Assembly: GCA_011009095.1 (NCBI GenBank) | Contig: VTPC01000434.1 | Location: 1 to 64,000, forward strand | Reading direction: 5' to 3' | Length of the DNA stretch: 64,000 nt | DNA from: Ignelater luminosus | Lineage: Eukaryota; Arthropoda; Insecta; Coleoptera; Elateridae | Part shown: one piece after another, positions 11,129 through 24,638 of the stretch | Numbering within the stretch: the stretch's first letter is position 1 | How the letters are laid out: every line of letters begins with the position of its first letter | Notes under the pieces: generated by a model | Told to the model about the DNA's origin: nothing | Databases searched by the model: none | What the model saw: the letters and a program-made list of their open reading frames with translations, nothing else | Position numbers and translations under genes: made by a program

Positions 11129-13907
11129 ATTTTTCCACCGACGTCAAATTGGAGGAAGGAATGTCAGTTTTCTTTAGCAATTTTGAGCCAAAAGTGACTG
11201 GCATGGATATTTTGATTCTGAATTATTATCACTTTAGTATTATTTAATTCAAGGGTCACTAGAAAAATAATATTTGTCTTAAAATATATAGGAGAGGTTA
11301 AAAAATAAATCTTACCAAAAATATTTCTCTGATGTAATAAAATGGTCATTTTTCCAACAAGACAATTTAAACATCGTTATTTCTCTCAGGGGAAAATTAA
11401 TCACTGGAAGACGAAGTAAAAGGGGGTATTTACAAGTACAAAATCCTATTTACAGCAGCGAACAAGAAACTTCAAACGTATTATTGACCAAACTTTCACG
11501 GTCGCCCATTTTCATATTCCATTTTAATAAGCGGCATTTAAATGGTCAATGTTTACATGGCGGATTATATAAGCGGATTGACTTCTTATAAAGGGAGATT
11601 TAAAGGCGTTCCTTCTTTTTGTTGTTTGTTTTTATACTTTGGACCTTCGCGTTTTATTTCGTTTATATGTTTATAAATCCTATTATGACGAGAATTTGAA
11701 TTAGAGGGTAGGAAAAATTATTTTGTGAAAAGTTTTATGAACATATAGTACATAGAAAATTAAGTTTTACAGAGCGATTAAGTTTGCTTTGAAAAAGTTA
11801 ATACCTAAATTGTAAATCAATTCTATACATTATTTATTATTTAGATTCCCTGTAGTAATTTATATTACATTTGTGTTAGAGGCATTGTATTTTTCAAAAG
11901 TCACTTAAGACAAAATTCTAACAAAATATTTAATACTGGAATAGTATTTGTCATAAAAAAGTTAATTCCAGAGACATTGCTTTTTGCTTTAATATTTTTA
12001 AATACAAAAAGCTACCAACTGATATTCTGCCATCTCGCGGTAGAATCATAAAGTAGATGAGGAAATCTTCTTCGAACTTGTAAAGTATAATCACGTCAAA
12101 CGAGTTAGACCTTTTTAACCTATCGAAGGCGAGGTGGCGCTCATACAAATTTTGTGTGAAAAGTTTAAATATCTATAATCATAATTTTAGAGGCATTCAT
12201 AATACACTTAAATCTAATTTCAAATACTTAATTTAAGATTTAAAATACTTGTTCACATGTAATTCAGTAAGCCGCAAATCAAGTAATCAGAAAGTCTTAA
12301 TTAAAAAAATATAAGTAAGAACTGTAAAGTCTGTGTTTCATCTGAAAGATTTCAATTCAATTTTTAAATACTAAATTCGAATAGAACATTTTCTGTATGT
12401 ACTTATGAACACTGTCCTTAGTCTAAAAAAAAATTCTTGGTTATCTTACACACGAATCATCAATTAAAATTCAAAACTAAATTACTTTCTTGAACTCCGT
12501 TTGTGTTTTGGTGGAAAAAATAGTGCATGACAGCTTATAAGCGGTAAGTAAGAATATAATTATTTTAGATTCCGGTAAGTTGGCATGACTTTTCTTTGTT
12601 GTTAGGATATCATGACTGTTGACTTTGAATAACGGTTTTCCTAATTTTGCACTTACAAAATTGTTGTCATTTTTGGTTAATGCTGTGTTAATGATGTAGA
12701 CGTGTTACTGTTTAAACTTTCTGGCAGAAGTGATTGTACTTTTCAAAAACCCTTCTGCCGTTTTAAAAACCTGACTTAGTACCTATACAAATTTGTATTT
12801 ATTTGAATTACTCTGGAGGTGGTCGCTAATTGTAAACGAATACCCAGAGAAAAAGAATTTTTTATGCGTTATAAGAAACTTTTACTCGCAGTGAAAAATC
12901 AAAACTGCCGACAAATTTGATGTCCTCTTTTGCAGCTATAGATACTAGATTGGCTGGAATCTTTCTAACACCATGGTGTTAGTTACTTATAGTCAGATTA
13001 TGTTAGCTTTTCTCTTCGGTACATTAGATAGAACAATTCTGCTTCTGAAAATTGATAATAACAATGCGTTTAATTTTGAGAATACGGTGCAGATTCTTAT
13101 GAACAACGGGGTGGCCAAACATCTTCTGCGCTAAAGTTCAAGACCTCCATACATCTATATGGTCAAAGACTACTGCATTCTCAAAGTAAAGCGCATGGTA
13201 GAGCGTTAAGTGCTCAGCGCCACCGCTCGATCTAAATGCGAAAAATGTACCATTCCATCATAGGAGTTAATTTTAGTAGGGAGCGACTCAACGATCAAAG
13301 TTACGTTGGCGCTGACGTGTAGTGTATGAACTAAAGCTTAACGTTTTTTAACATTAACTACAAAATTTTGCAAGTCAGTGTTTGTGTCCAGGATCAAAGA
13401 TTATTCTCTGCTAGAATCTATGATTATGCGCTGCCAGTAAACGCTTACTTGCTGTTAGCCGACTATTTAATAAAATATTCTAAGCTAAAAGTGTCAAATT
13501 AGTCCGTTGCCACTGATCTGTTTGATTTGTATAATTATAGAAATATGGACGAATTTTGACGAATTCTGCTGAGATTTGAAAAACAATTGGCTTTTCTTTA
13601 CATAGACATCAAATTCAAATGCAACAACTTACTTCTAACCTCAAATAAGTGCAAACGGTAGCAGAATACAAAAACGCTTTTAAAACTGTCTGCAATGACC
13701 TTAGTAAATGTATCAATGATGGTTACTGTCAATTGCCCAGGAAGTTTATTTTTTTCTATTTTTTGGGCATTTTAGATAAGTGTGTTACTATCAGAATATG
13801 CAACTCCGTTACCTAGCCTAAATTCATTACGCTTGAAAATGTGCATTTTGCAATTGCGTTCATTTTCATTTTTCAGTGATCTGTGCTATATGCATCGTTT
13901 GACACGA
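11129..13907. other. Upstream flank of the kinesin gene and intergenic region
   Basis: Holds the kinesin-13 promoter somewhere near 11.13-11.6 kb (not pinpointed; a TATATAA lies near 11565 on the plus strand). No recognisable coding frame. Slightly GC-richer patches at about 12010-12140 (a GCCATCTCGC / GCGAGGTGGC inverted pair) and 13120-13330 suggest small old insertions, without boundaries I can define. Confidence 0.4.
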
Positions 13908-13915
13908 CTATCTAT

Positions 13916-14912
13916 CAGGGCCGTAGCTAGGGGTAGGCAGAGTAGGCACCCGCCTAGGGGCGCAAGAGGCAAGGGCTCTAGGGAAAAATAATCAAAAACA
14001 TAAATTTGGAACAATTCAAACTTTTTTAAATTTTTTTGTGCATTCTTCAATCAGATGGTCCAGTCATTTATTCTAAGGACACTGTTAGTGGGGCGAAAAA
14101 TCTTCAGAAAAGTACTCAGGCAATATGAATTTGTGATTCTTTTGGTTTTTTGGTATTCTGTTTTGGAAAAAATTAATTAGGTAAATCTTTTGCTACAAAA
14201 GAATGTGACAGTTGATATAGCGTGCAAATATATCGAAGGAATGCTAGAAGAAATCAAGAATTATAGAAACGATTGTTTTGCTAAAACTGGAAGAGCTGCC
14301 AGAACTGTGATATTTTCCATAGAACCATAGAAATACCCAAAAGAAAAATTAAAAGAATGCCTGGAGAGCTTGTAGCTGACTTGACTCCAGATGTCAAACA
14401 AAAGCAAATAATACTCTAAGTGTGGATTCCATAACTTTCGAAGTTAAATAAACTCTCAGCTGATTTTGAAATTTTAAATGGTGCGTCGTTTTTAAAGATG
14501 AGCCTCAGTGACATAGAAAAGTGTATTAAAAATTTGTGCATAAAATATCCGAGGGACTTAGATTTCATAGAGTTTCGGCAAGAAGCTGAAAGTTTCAGAT
14601 TCCAGTTCCAGGAGCTATTTTAAATCTCAAAGTCAATCTCCTTTTGAAATATTTCGAAATTTGGATAAATCTGATTTACTTGTTGAGTATCCAAATTTTT
14701 CCACAGCAATACAAATATTTTTAACTGTAGCTGTCACGGATGCCTCATGTGAAACATCGTTTTCAAAATTAAAACTAAGAAAATGGCAAATTTACTTTTA
14801 AATAAAACGTCATACAGTAAAATATGTTTTTTCTTACTATTAGTGCGTTGGGAGGGGAGGGGCGCAAAAATGCCGCTTGCCTACAGTAAAATTTTTCCTA
14901 GCTACGGCGCTG
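13916..14912 (+). mobile_element. hAT transposon relic with perfect 8-bp target duplication
   Basis: The left end CAGGGCCGTAGCTAGG and the right end CCTAGCTACGGCGCTG are complementary except for one base. Both are flanked by CTATCTAT (13908-13915 and 14913-14920), a perfect 8-bp target duplication, the hAT signature. Total 997 bp. The interior retains decayed transposase. The perfect duplication implies that insertion is younger than the decay visible inside, or that the mobilised copy was already deleted. Confidence 0.95.
14444..14800 (+). pseudogene. hAT transposase C-terminal remnant
   Basis: Two open stretches are legible: one beginning LSADFEILNGASFLKMSLSD (14444-14620), the second beginning SKSQSPFEIFRN and containing LTVAVTDASCETSFSKLKLR (about 14625-14790). 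The second matches the hAT C-terminal dimerisation region, which in relatives reads VA..ASCERSFSKLKLIK. Stops and a frame change separate them; the N-terminal zinc finger and catalytic core are not recognisable. The conserved W/Asp-Glu catalytic regions are absent, so this is not a functional transposase. Confidence 0.8.
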
Positions 14913-15269
14913 CTATCTATACCGCATACAGCAATTACTAATTCCTCAGTTAATCTGATAACTGAGATACCGCTGACATCTTATTGCTTCTATTGACAAG
15001 GAACTCTTTAAAACGATTTACAACAATTAATTTTCAATGGTCAGACTTAAAGTGCCGCAATAATCTGTATCTGTTTTTTAATGGTTTTGATTTGTTGGGG
15101 GTAAATTTTACTATCATAAAGTTTCAAAATGCAGGGCTATCTCATGATTGTTCAATGATTCAATCTTAGACAGAATTAGATATATCTTTTGGTTTCGTCT
15201 TATTATTATATTTCTAACTGGCTTGCAAGATTAATCTCTCAAACATATCTACTCCTTTTTAATTTGTAG

Positions 15270-15575
15270 GATTGGAAAAATGTAGATCGAACAATTCAAC
15301 AACCCAACTCTAAATGAAGAAGTTCTTAAGCAGCTGTTACCTACAAAGTTACTTATGGGAACAGTAACGGGACACTGTCATGTTAGCTGAACGAGCGTTT
15401 CCTCTCTGTTGAGATTGCACAAGAATCAGTATGCAAAGTTTGCAGTGAAAAGAAAAAAAAAACTCTAATTCTCTTACCATGTTACTGTGAAGTATTATGC
15501 TAATGGTATATAAGCCATCTTTTGATAAGGCAGGCTAAATTAGGATGAGAAAAGAAGAAGAAGAAGAAAAGAATT
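15270..15575 (+). pseudogene. LINE (non-LTR retrotransposon) ORF2 3'-tail fragment
   Basis: Translation in two frames gives LLMGTVTGHC followed by EIAQESVCKVCSEK. This pattern, a TGHC block then C-x2-C, is typical of the zinc-knuckle tail at the end of jockey/R1/I-type ORF2 proteins (relatives read LTGHC...CR.C). The fragment is followed by a (GAA)n-like run at about 15547-15570, as expected for a LINE 3' end. Insertion 5' truncation would explain the missing reverse transcriptase. Target duplication not found. Confidence 0.5.
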
Positions 15576-18500
15576 AAAACTGTAAGAATTGTGTGCTTAG
15601 CATCACTGTATTTGTATTGTTTTCCTAACTAACAGTTGCATCATGAGATGGGGTCGAAAATTGTGAAATAAAATAAAGAGAAACTTTTCCTATTCAAGTA
15701 TAGGTATCATGTTATGTAAGTAAATATGCCAACATTTAATAGGTAACTAAAGTAACCGATGGATGTACAAATCTGCAAAAAATTTTTAAAGAACCTTTTC
15801 TTGCTAAAATTTCAAAAGTTTAAAGATGACTAATCAGTAATCACCCCACATCTTCCAAAGTTTTGAAAAATCTAGATGAAGTAACAGGACAAAAGCCAGT
15901 TATGATTGGCATTCTTATTCCTTATTGGTGAGCTCCAATTCTTAGTATTTCTGAAAGAAAAGAAAATAGGAAGAAAATTCTTAAAGAATAATTTGAGTTT
16001 AAAAATTTTACAATAAATGGCAAGGGCACCGCCTGCTCAAAAAAGCAATAATGCCTTCAAAAACTATTTTCAAAGATTCTTAAAAATTATTTTATTTTTC
16101 AAATTTTAAAGAAATCTTGACATTCCTGTCAACAAATAATCGAAGTGTAAATGATCAGAGGAGTGATCCTTCCTACTGGATTTTGAAAATCCGTTGTCTT
16201 AGAATCAAACTATGACTGCTCAGAATTGCGGCCAAATTTTTTAGGAATATTTTTCGAAAACTTTCGTGTTTTATTTATTTAAAGTTCTTCCAGAAAATTA
16301 AATCAAAACTTAATAAAGCAATACTTAGAAGAAGTTGATCACAATACTGCAAAAAATGTTTGACTCAAAAGAATGACAAAAACATTCTATTTGAGAATAA
16401 TCAAATTTTTCTTTAATCTTGATTTAACTACGTAATCAAATCAAGAGTTAAAGTAGTTACTACATAAATAAATATCATACTTTTAAAAATCTTTCATTTT
16501 TAGAAATTCCAGATTTTTCTGATTGAAATAAGCTTTACTTATATGAAATTATATTGGGATTTAAAAAGATTTCGAGAAATAAACTAGAAGTGACAGTAAT
16601 AATCGCTGTTCAAAAACCAAAGTAGGGGCTAATACCTGTGTGAGATTATATTGTTCTTAACTATAAGTACATAAAACGTGAAATATTTATGGCAGTAATT
16701 TATTGATTTTTCGATTTGTTAAAAAAGCTCTACGAGTACGTTATCATCAATTGATGAATCAAACGATCAGTATTATTGACTAGATTTAAAATATTAACAA
16801 GGGCATACACACCCTTTTTAACAAATCCAGATTAATTCATCAGTTTTACAACACAAATAAAATATTATCAATAATGGCTCAAATTAGATATGGAAACAGT
16901 TAAAATCCCTATATTAAAATATTTCATCACCTAGGGGTAAAACTGGTTATTTACCGTTGACAATATTTATTTACATTGTTACATATTGTTACACAGGAAG
17001 GGGTGAACCGTCAGGGTTCTTAATGCTAATCTAAGGGGGTTGGATCAAAGGTATGTTCGGTTTACCTTAGTGGTGAAAGGCGAAAAGCAATAAATTAAGC
17101 CCTAAACTTTACCTTTACAACGAACTTGAACTGACCAAATACATTAAAATTTAATTATGTATGTTTTACAAGATTATTTAAATAATTTTTTTCCTGAAAT
17201 GCTTTTATATTTTATCAAATACATCTCATAACGTGGCGAATAAAAAAAATAAAAATTTTCTTATAAAATGGGGAACTCTGAATAGCGTCATCTATAAGAT
17301 CGTAGATAGTTGTAATAGATAAGTCTTTTCATGGCCTTAAATGCATCCATTACGTGAAGATTATACTCTCTTGGAGGGTTGGTATTATGTGAACTTTTTT
17401 GCTGAATTTTGTAAGCATTCATGCACATGGATTTAGTAATGGAGGATGTAATCGGATACTTAGGATATTAGTCTGCTATTAAAAATGAACCTAAAACCTC
17501 TAATAGTTGAAATGTATGAAATTTAGAAATTAATTTTTTACGATTACTTAGGAAATCTTACATTGTAGTTTATGTTTATCAAATAAAATTTATAAATCTC
17601 TGTTATCAAAAAGCTTTTAAAAACTGCAACAAATATTTCTAAAGGGTTTTATAAAATCTTGAGTCTTTCATCTTTGAAAGGTGTAGAACATTAAGGTGCC
17701 CACAGAACTGCCAACTGCATAAAAGAATATCACACCCTTCTTTTTCATTCGTTTTTTTATTACCTACGCTACTTTGATTCACTGGTTTTACAAGATCTTA
17801 ATCTGACAGTTATATTTCACGACTGTTTAAGGATTAAGCATAGAAGTACTATTTACACTCGAAAAAATTGATCTTACCGCTAAAAAAAATAAGAGAAAAA
17901 GACTTCATTTGTTTATTATATTTTCTCACCTCCTCATCGCTAATTTTATTTTAATTTTTAAAGATTTTATACATTATAGTATCTCAAGTGTATAAATAAA
18001 TTTCTTGAAGTTTATTTTATATTGTGTAACTCAGGCTTTAAAATTACCCAGAAGCTTTTGACATTTTGTTTAATAATTTCATTCAAGCTTTTAGCCACCT
18101 TTGGCTTCCGGTTAGTTGTATTCCTGAACGCAATTCAGACGCAAACTGAAAGGAGGACAATTGAGTTATTTAGACCCTTTAGACCTTTAATATCTTTTTG
18201 ATACTTTGAAAGGAATGTCTCTGAATACAAGATTGTCTAGATAAGTCTTACAAACTTATAAAACTAGTTCTCACTTTAACAGATCGATTTTTTCACCTTT
18301 AACTAGCTAATATTATATCTGGTTTGTATTACTTTTTAATGTTTTTGATAAGCCAATAAGTAAGGAAAATAACAATATAAGCGTGCCGCAAAACATCTGC
18401 TCTTAAGATCAAATAAAGCCGACATAAATATCTAATACAGAAGAAGCCGATCAAAATTTGACAGTTATTGAAAAATTTGCCAAATTTATTCAAGGGTATT

Positions 18501-21079
18501 TTAAAGTTTTTGTGCTTGTTTCCTTGATCTTGTTCATTTTACCTGGATCATATCCTGTCAATATTTCATCAAAAAATATCAAGGATTTCAAATATTCAGG
18601 TCAGCTTATTCTCAAGATCTCTATGATAATGAAACTCAGTCGAATTAAAAGGTAGCAATGTTTTGAAAACTAACCAGATCTAAAGTTATAAAAAATTATA
18701 ATTCCGACCAGAATAATTTTTGTTGTATTTTTTAAAAAATTCTATAATAGTCAGACCTTTCAATCTAATACGGACAGAAAATGCATAAAAGACTCTCTTT
18801 GGGTGTCATTACCTTAAAGCATTAGTTTTTAGGTAACAAGATACGGCATTATCTCGTACTTAGAGGCTTAATATCTCCTTTGACGGCCTATCAAAGAATC
18901 TCTAAGCCCTTGCAAATACGGCTCTATGTAATTCAAACCTCTTGGTCTACAGGGAAAATGAAAATACTTGGAAATTTTCTTTCGGTTAAATAAAACATTT
19001 GAATTAATTTTCTTGGGTTTCGCTAGCATTTTTATTCATTTCATCACGCGTTTCTGAAAAAAAGCAACTTAATAGAAAAAGGAATAAAATTTCCAAACGA
19101 CATAATAGGATTTACAGCAAGTTTTTATGGATTTTTATAAAAAAATAAGGTATTATTGAAATAAAATACTTATACATTCAAACATTTTTTCAATTTCCTT
19201 AATAACTGTGTATCAAATGGCATGAAAAACGAATAATAGAGAACTTACCTAGAATTGTGAGCACAAAACCAGATTAAATTCACATAAAAAGAGAATTGAG
19301 AGTTTTATTTGTAGATAATCAGGATAATAATAATTGTGGATTTAAATCTCAATAAAACGATTTCAGCTTTTTTTACTAAGATGCGTGTTCTAGCTAGAAA
19401 TAAATGATGATGATTGTAAATTACTGCTGATTTCAAACAAAGGATGTATTTTGTAATAGAACAAAGCAGTCAAAACAATTTCTATTAACAACTAAGCAAA
19501 CGATTGAAAGGTTATAGCTGATGCTTAATTTCAATATCGAAATTCGAAAATCACTCCGGAAGTGTCTCCTTTAGTTCTTTTTTGAACAGAAACTATAAAT
19601 AATCCACATTCTGTTCTTAGGAAAGGAGCTACAATCGTTCTTACGGATATCAGTAAAACACTTTCCAGATAATAATGTCATTCTTACCAGAGGCAAAACG
19701 CTAAAATTTTATTATTATTATTTTAATTAACAGGAGACAAACCTTAAGGTTAGGTGTATTGTATATTGCGGAGAATTAAATGGACACAAGCTATAGTACT
19801 TGTCCAGTATAATTTTCAAATTTCTGTTGCCTTGTTATTTAGACTTTTGGTTTAGTATTGATGTTCCACTACGTATATTCTACAGTAGCTACGGATATCA
19901 TATGTTATCTCGTTTGACACCATCAACAGTGTTATTACGTCGTCGATATCTGATAGATAACGTTATTAAACTTTCTTAAATAGCTTGTTGAATGTCTTTT
20001 GTCTTGTAATAAATTCTGGATTCACTATTCTATTTGGTCCTATCAATATGTTACTCACCGTGTAGATTTCAAGCATTCTCTGTACAACCTTTGGCAGGTG
20101 CGTTGAGTACGCAAATTTTGAAATAAATATTTCAGTAGTCGCACTCAATTTTATATCAAACCATAACGAAATCAGAAAAAGACACATAAAACTAAATAGT
20201 CAGTCATTACCGAATAACAACTTCAAGGAATCTGCCGCAATCACATTATATTGAAGTCGCCATATATTCGTGTGGGCACTTGCGGAAACTAGACACCAGG
20301 TGATAGAAAATCAGATATATAACTCTACATTAAGACAGAAGATACGTCCTTGTTACACCAATGTGCATGGAGGTTAAGTAAAAAACAGATTATAACAAGA
20401 TCAAACCCCAGGCAAGAAACCGTAAAATCGGCTGTCTTGAAATCAGATCCAGGAGCTTTTTGCAGCCCATCATAGCCCAAAGATCTAAAAAACCTAAAAA
20501 ACCATCGTTTTAGTGTGTAATAAAGAGAAACCATACAGACTAGCAGTGAAAAACAGAAGAAAGAAAAACATAATAAGAAGAGACCTTATTCAAGTCTCAA
20601 AATTCCATCTCCAGCAAAACCTAGAAAATCCAGGAATATTTAAGTACCATTTAGAACATATAGTGAAGCTAACAATAACAGATGAGTGCCATCCCTAGAT
20701 TGGAGACAAACGAGCATGATTAAAAAAACTGGGAAGCAAACTTTCACTTTATTATTATTATCTAACTTAAGGAAGCAACCAAAGTTCTTCAGTATTATCT
20801 GGGAAGAACGAATAACTACACAAACTAACACAAGGACAGAATTCAAATTTGGTGACAAAGCCAAAAGGATGATCAGATTCAGATTAAAAACTATTACTAT
20901 AGACAGGAAATTATGACCTTTCAGGCCCTGAAACCACATATTATGTAAAGCCCCTGCACAGGAATAAGGTATCCACTACTTATTATGGTAATAAAGAACT
21001 CTGGAATAGTTCTTGTTCAAAAACAACTGGTAATTACTGAATAAATCCAAGATCCAGATACCGTAGATGGACAGTTGAC
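15576..21079. other. 5.5-kb AT-rich non-coding region
   Basis: No recognisable gene. Frames at 18458-18655, 19966-20187 and 20513-20939 show no known domain; the last stretch (about 20320-20910) has slightly more coding-like composition and may be a very old retroelement, but no motif supports it. No terminal repeats with target duplications were seen. Confidence 0.4.
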
Positions 21080-23389
21080 TTATAGTAACTTCTTTAAAGG
21101 ACCAAGGATACACCGGCGCCCATACGGGGGTAGAGGGGGCCCTGACCCTCCCCCGAAGAATAGTACAATGTATACCAATAAAGTGTGTTTTGTTTTAATT
21201 AAATTTATTTTTAAAAAATTTCGAAGAACACGCCCCATGAAATATAAATACAATTCTTCTTTTTTCATCTTTTGTTAAATATACAGTGTCCACCAAAAGA
21301 TCTGCACCATATGGGAAAAATTTTTATTGAATGACTTATGGAAAATTTGTTTCCGGCATCAGGTTTTGTTTGCTCCAGAACAAAAAATGACCTAATCAGT
21401 TTTTAGAAAAAATGTCCGAAAAATGAACTTATCTGTCCGAATTTTGAGAAAAATTATGAAAAGAAAATGTTTTCTTTGCAATTTCTTACCCGTATGCAAA
21501 TTTCCAAAAACCTACCACGCTTTTCATATTTTGCCTTTTATTTCGCTTTTCCTTATTTGTTAATCAATAAAAGTCGATCCAACACTTATTGGTCAGATGC
21601 ATGTTGCATAATACTCATTTTACGGTCTAAATAACTTCTTTTCTTTATTTTTATGTTTATCTGAATGAATGAGATGAACTTTGCACCAAGTGTGCTACTT
21701 TACCGAAGCTCCATTTTTATTTTTTACACAACAATTATAATATTGAATTATTGAATTACTCGTAACGATTAAAAATAACGCAAACTTTTTATTAGTCCCC
21801 CTTGCGAAAACAGTCTATGGGTGCCCATGCAAGGGTGTCATTCTTGCTAAAAGAATACCAATAAATAATTTATGTTAAAGGCACCTTACAGCATTTACAG
21901 TTAAACTGAAAGTGGCAAGAGAAAACTGGGACCGAAAGAGTCAAATTCCTAATAAGTCTGTCTACCATATGATTCAAAGGTGTCATCAAACTGGTAAGAA
22001 GTTGCAGCAGTACAGGATCGTAGCTAATAAGTCGATTGCGAGGCGAACGCACATCATGCTGCCTAAGTTATTATAGCAGATAATCTCAAGACATTGTATA
22101 AACCTACTCTTGTTACAACTAACAATAGCTGTGCCATTTGAAAGTAGACAAACTAGATAGTGCCTGATAAAGGGAGCCGCTCGTACACATAAACCTTAAT
22201 ACTAAAGGTAACGATCCTATACAGAAGACTAAAATTTTTGAGAAACGACCTGAAAGACTGGCAGACCTGAAAGATAACTTAGGAGAAAAATATTAAATAA
22301 CCTACAAATCGCCTTAGAAGAAATACAATAGTGCTCTTTCTTAGAGAATGGTGCAATAATGATCTTCTTCAGCTGCGGCACAAGTGGAAAATAAATTTAA
22401 TGAAGCAGAAAGCACAAGAGATAGACTGCAAAAAATAGTACACCAAAACGGAAAATGAAACTATAAAGAGTTTTCAAAGTGTATTTTAGTAGATTTCACT
22501 ATTTTGCTGTCTCAGACAACAACTTGAACTGGAGTCTATAGACAACGAAGACTTCAGAGAAAATTATTTAGTGACAAGAAAAGTAGAAATTCTTTATTAC
22601 CAGAACTTTTCAGATTTACCCAATTGCACATATCTATTGCAGAAAGAAAGTGACCATCTTTTATACAACAGACTTTGTAACTCTCGGAAGTAATATGACT
22701 TTGGAACATAACTAATTTAAATACTATAAAATTAAACAGAGTAATCTTCAAACTAAAATACGACGAAACCTAGCTTTGTTTGTTACATCTTCGATAACAA
22801 CCTCTTTATAAGTCAATTTTTGGAACCCTTCAAAGAAAGAAGAGTAGATAAATGACTGCTCGTGCAGAAACCGTAAAATATATTCGGAGATCATAGGCAG
22901 ATTTCTGACAGTTTGAGTATAAGGAGATATCATCAGTATAGAGTATTATTCCTCTGCTATGAAGACTAAGTCATGGACTAATGGGCTGACGACCCATTAT
23001 AGTTATATCATGTCTTGGTCTGTGTTAAACAATTTAATTATCATAATCAACAGAAAATTTAATAACATGGTCAGGGTACTAATTAAATTAAAAACAACCA
23101 TAATATCTTTCAACTAAGAAGATTGAAACCATTAGACTTTTATAGACAGAAGTTGCAAATGCTTGCGAAGGGGAAATATCTAGAAGTACCAACACATAAC
23201 TTAACACTATTTTGACCATGGTCAGACGCAGTCATAAAAAACTGTAAAGATTGAGATTGAAACTAAGTTATACGAAAAGAGTTCTTCATATTATCTACCT
23301 ATGAAACAATACGCTATCGCGATAGTTTTTTTTGTCAAGTTCCTGTGACATTTTATAGTGTCATCTCCAAGTTTGGTTCCAACCGCTTA
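21080..23389. other. Non-coding region with orphan transposon-end-like sequences
   Basis: A GC-rich block at about 21108-21165 (CACCGGCGCCCATACGGGGG, then a GGGGGCCCTGACCC run) looks like one end of a hAT-like element. A sequence at 21284 (ACAGTGTCCACCAAAAGATC) resembles a terminal repeat of the kind found on Tc1/mariner or piggyBac relics. No partner end was found for either. The rest is AT-rich and unrecognised. Confidence 0.35.
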
Positions 23390-24306
23390 ATATTTGGCAT
23401 TTTTATATCAGTTTTAGAAAGCAAAAATAAGTGATTTGAAACTTGAACACAGAAGCGTCATAAAATTTCTATCGAAAGAAAGCAATGGTCCGAAGAATAT
23501 CCATGAGGGAATGGTGGCAGTGTATGGAGAAAATAACCCATCCTATTTCCAAGTGAAATATTGCCGCAGTTACAGTTATTGGTAAAAAACAGGAATATCA
23601 AAAACGAGTACTTTTAAAATTTTACACGAAAATTTAGGAATGAGCAAAGTGTCGGCACGATGGATTTTCAAGTTGCTCAGTCCTGAACAGAAACTGAAAT
23701 TTGCGAGGAGAGTTTGACTGCTTTATCCCAAGATGAAGACTTCCTCTATAGAATTGCAACTGGTGATAAGACCTGGGTACACCACAAGAGCCCATGCAAT
23801 GGGTGCACAAGAGCTCCCCACCTCCCAAGAAGGCGAGACGCAATTTTCTGCGGGAAAAGTGCTGGCCACAGTTTTCTGGGACGCGGAGGGGATTCTCTTA
23901 ATTGAGTATATGCCAAAAGGGTGTACAATAACGGGAAATGTGTACAAAGACGCAATTAAGAACTTGAACGACCCCATAATTATGCTCAGAAAACTCTGCT
24001 TCTACACGATAACTGCAGAGTGCATAAAGCACGAATTGTTCAAGCAGTAGTCAGTGAATTCGGCTTTGAGGAATTACAACAGTCCTGACCTCGCTCCGTG
24101 TGACTACTATCTCTTTCTAAAACTCAAAAAACACTTGAGAGGACGTCGCTTTATATCGAATGACGACTTAGAAAACGCTGTGCAGTCGTATGTTGAACAA
24201 TTAGCAAAAGAATTTTTTTTCAAAGGCATAGCGTTATTAGAAAAACGTTGGAATAAGTGTGTTAGAGTTAATGATTCTTGTTGTTTGTTTTGTTGTTTTC
24301 ATAGCT
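23390..24306 (+). pseudogene. Decayed mariner transposase (element D)
   Basis: Pieces in order: MSKVSARWIFKLLSPEQKLK (about 23640-23700), FLYRIATGDKTWVHHKSP (23740-23790, first catalytic block with Glu changed to Lys), GKVLATVFWDAEGILLIEYM (23854-23913), then SPDLAPCDYYLFLKLKKHLR (24082-24140), which retains the third catalytic Asp. The end is EKRWNKCVRVND near 24270. The second block (HxDNAxxH) is not legible: the sequence reads TITAECIKHELF near 24020, and a short deletion follows it. Multiple frameshifts. This lineage differs from A, B and C. No terminal inverted repeats could be identified. Confidence 0.8.
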
Positions 24307-24638
24307 AGGTAGATAACATAAAAAACTCTCTCGTACATAGAACAATATGCGGATAAAAACCACAGTTAGACTGAAATGGAAGACAACGATACTACAAAGA
24401 GTGACTATTAAGAAACCAAGTTACATGCATGCTGAGGAATTACTGAGGAAATAAAGAAACTTCAAATGCAGGTATGAAAACATTTTAAAGTAGTTCTAGA
24501 ATTGGTTTTGTGCAGTACGATCTTTATTGAATCTCTAACTGACAGCACGGAATTGAGTTTTAAGAATTTTTTAGAATTGCCGGACTTACAAAAATAGACC
24601 AAGGCTGAGATATTCCGTATCCCTAGACAGCGTGAATA

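Noticed and set aside
20640-20939. 99-codon hydrophobic minus-strand frame
   Set aside because: Hydrophobicity comes from T-rich sequence; an equally long opposite-strand frame overlaps and neither has a motif.
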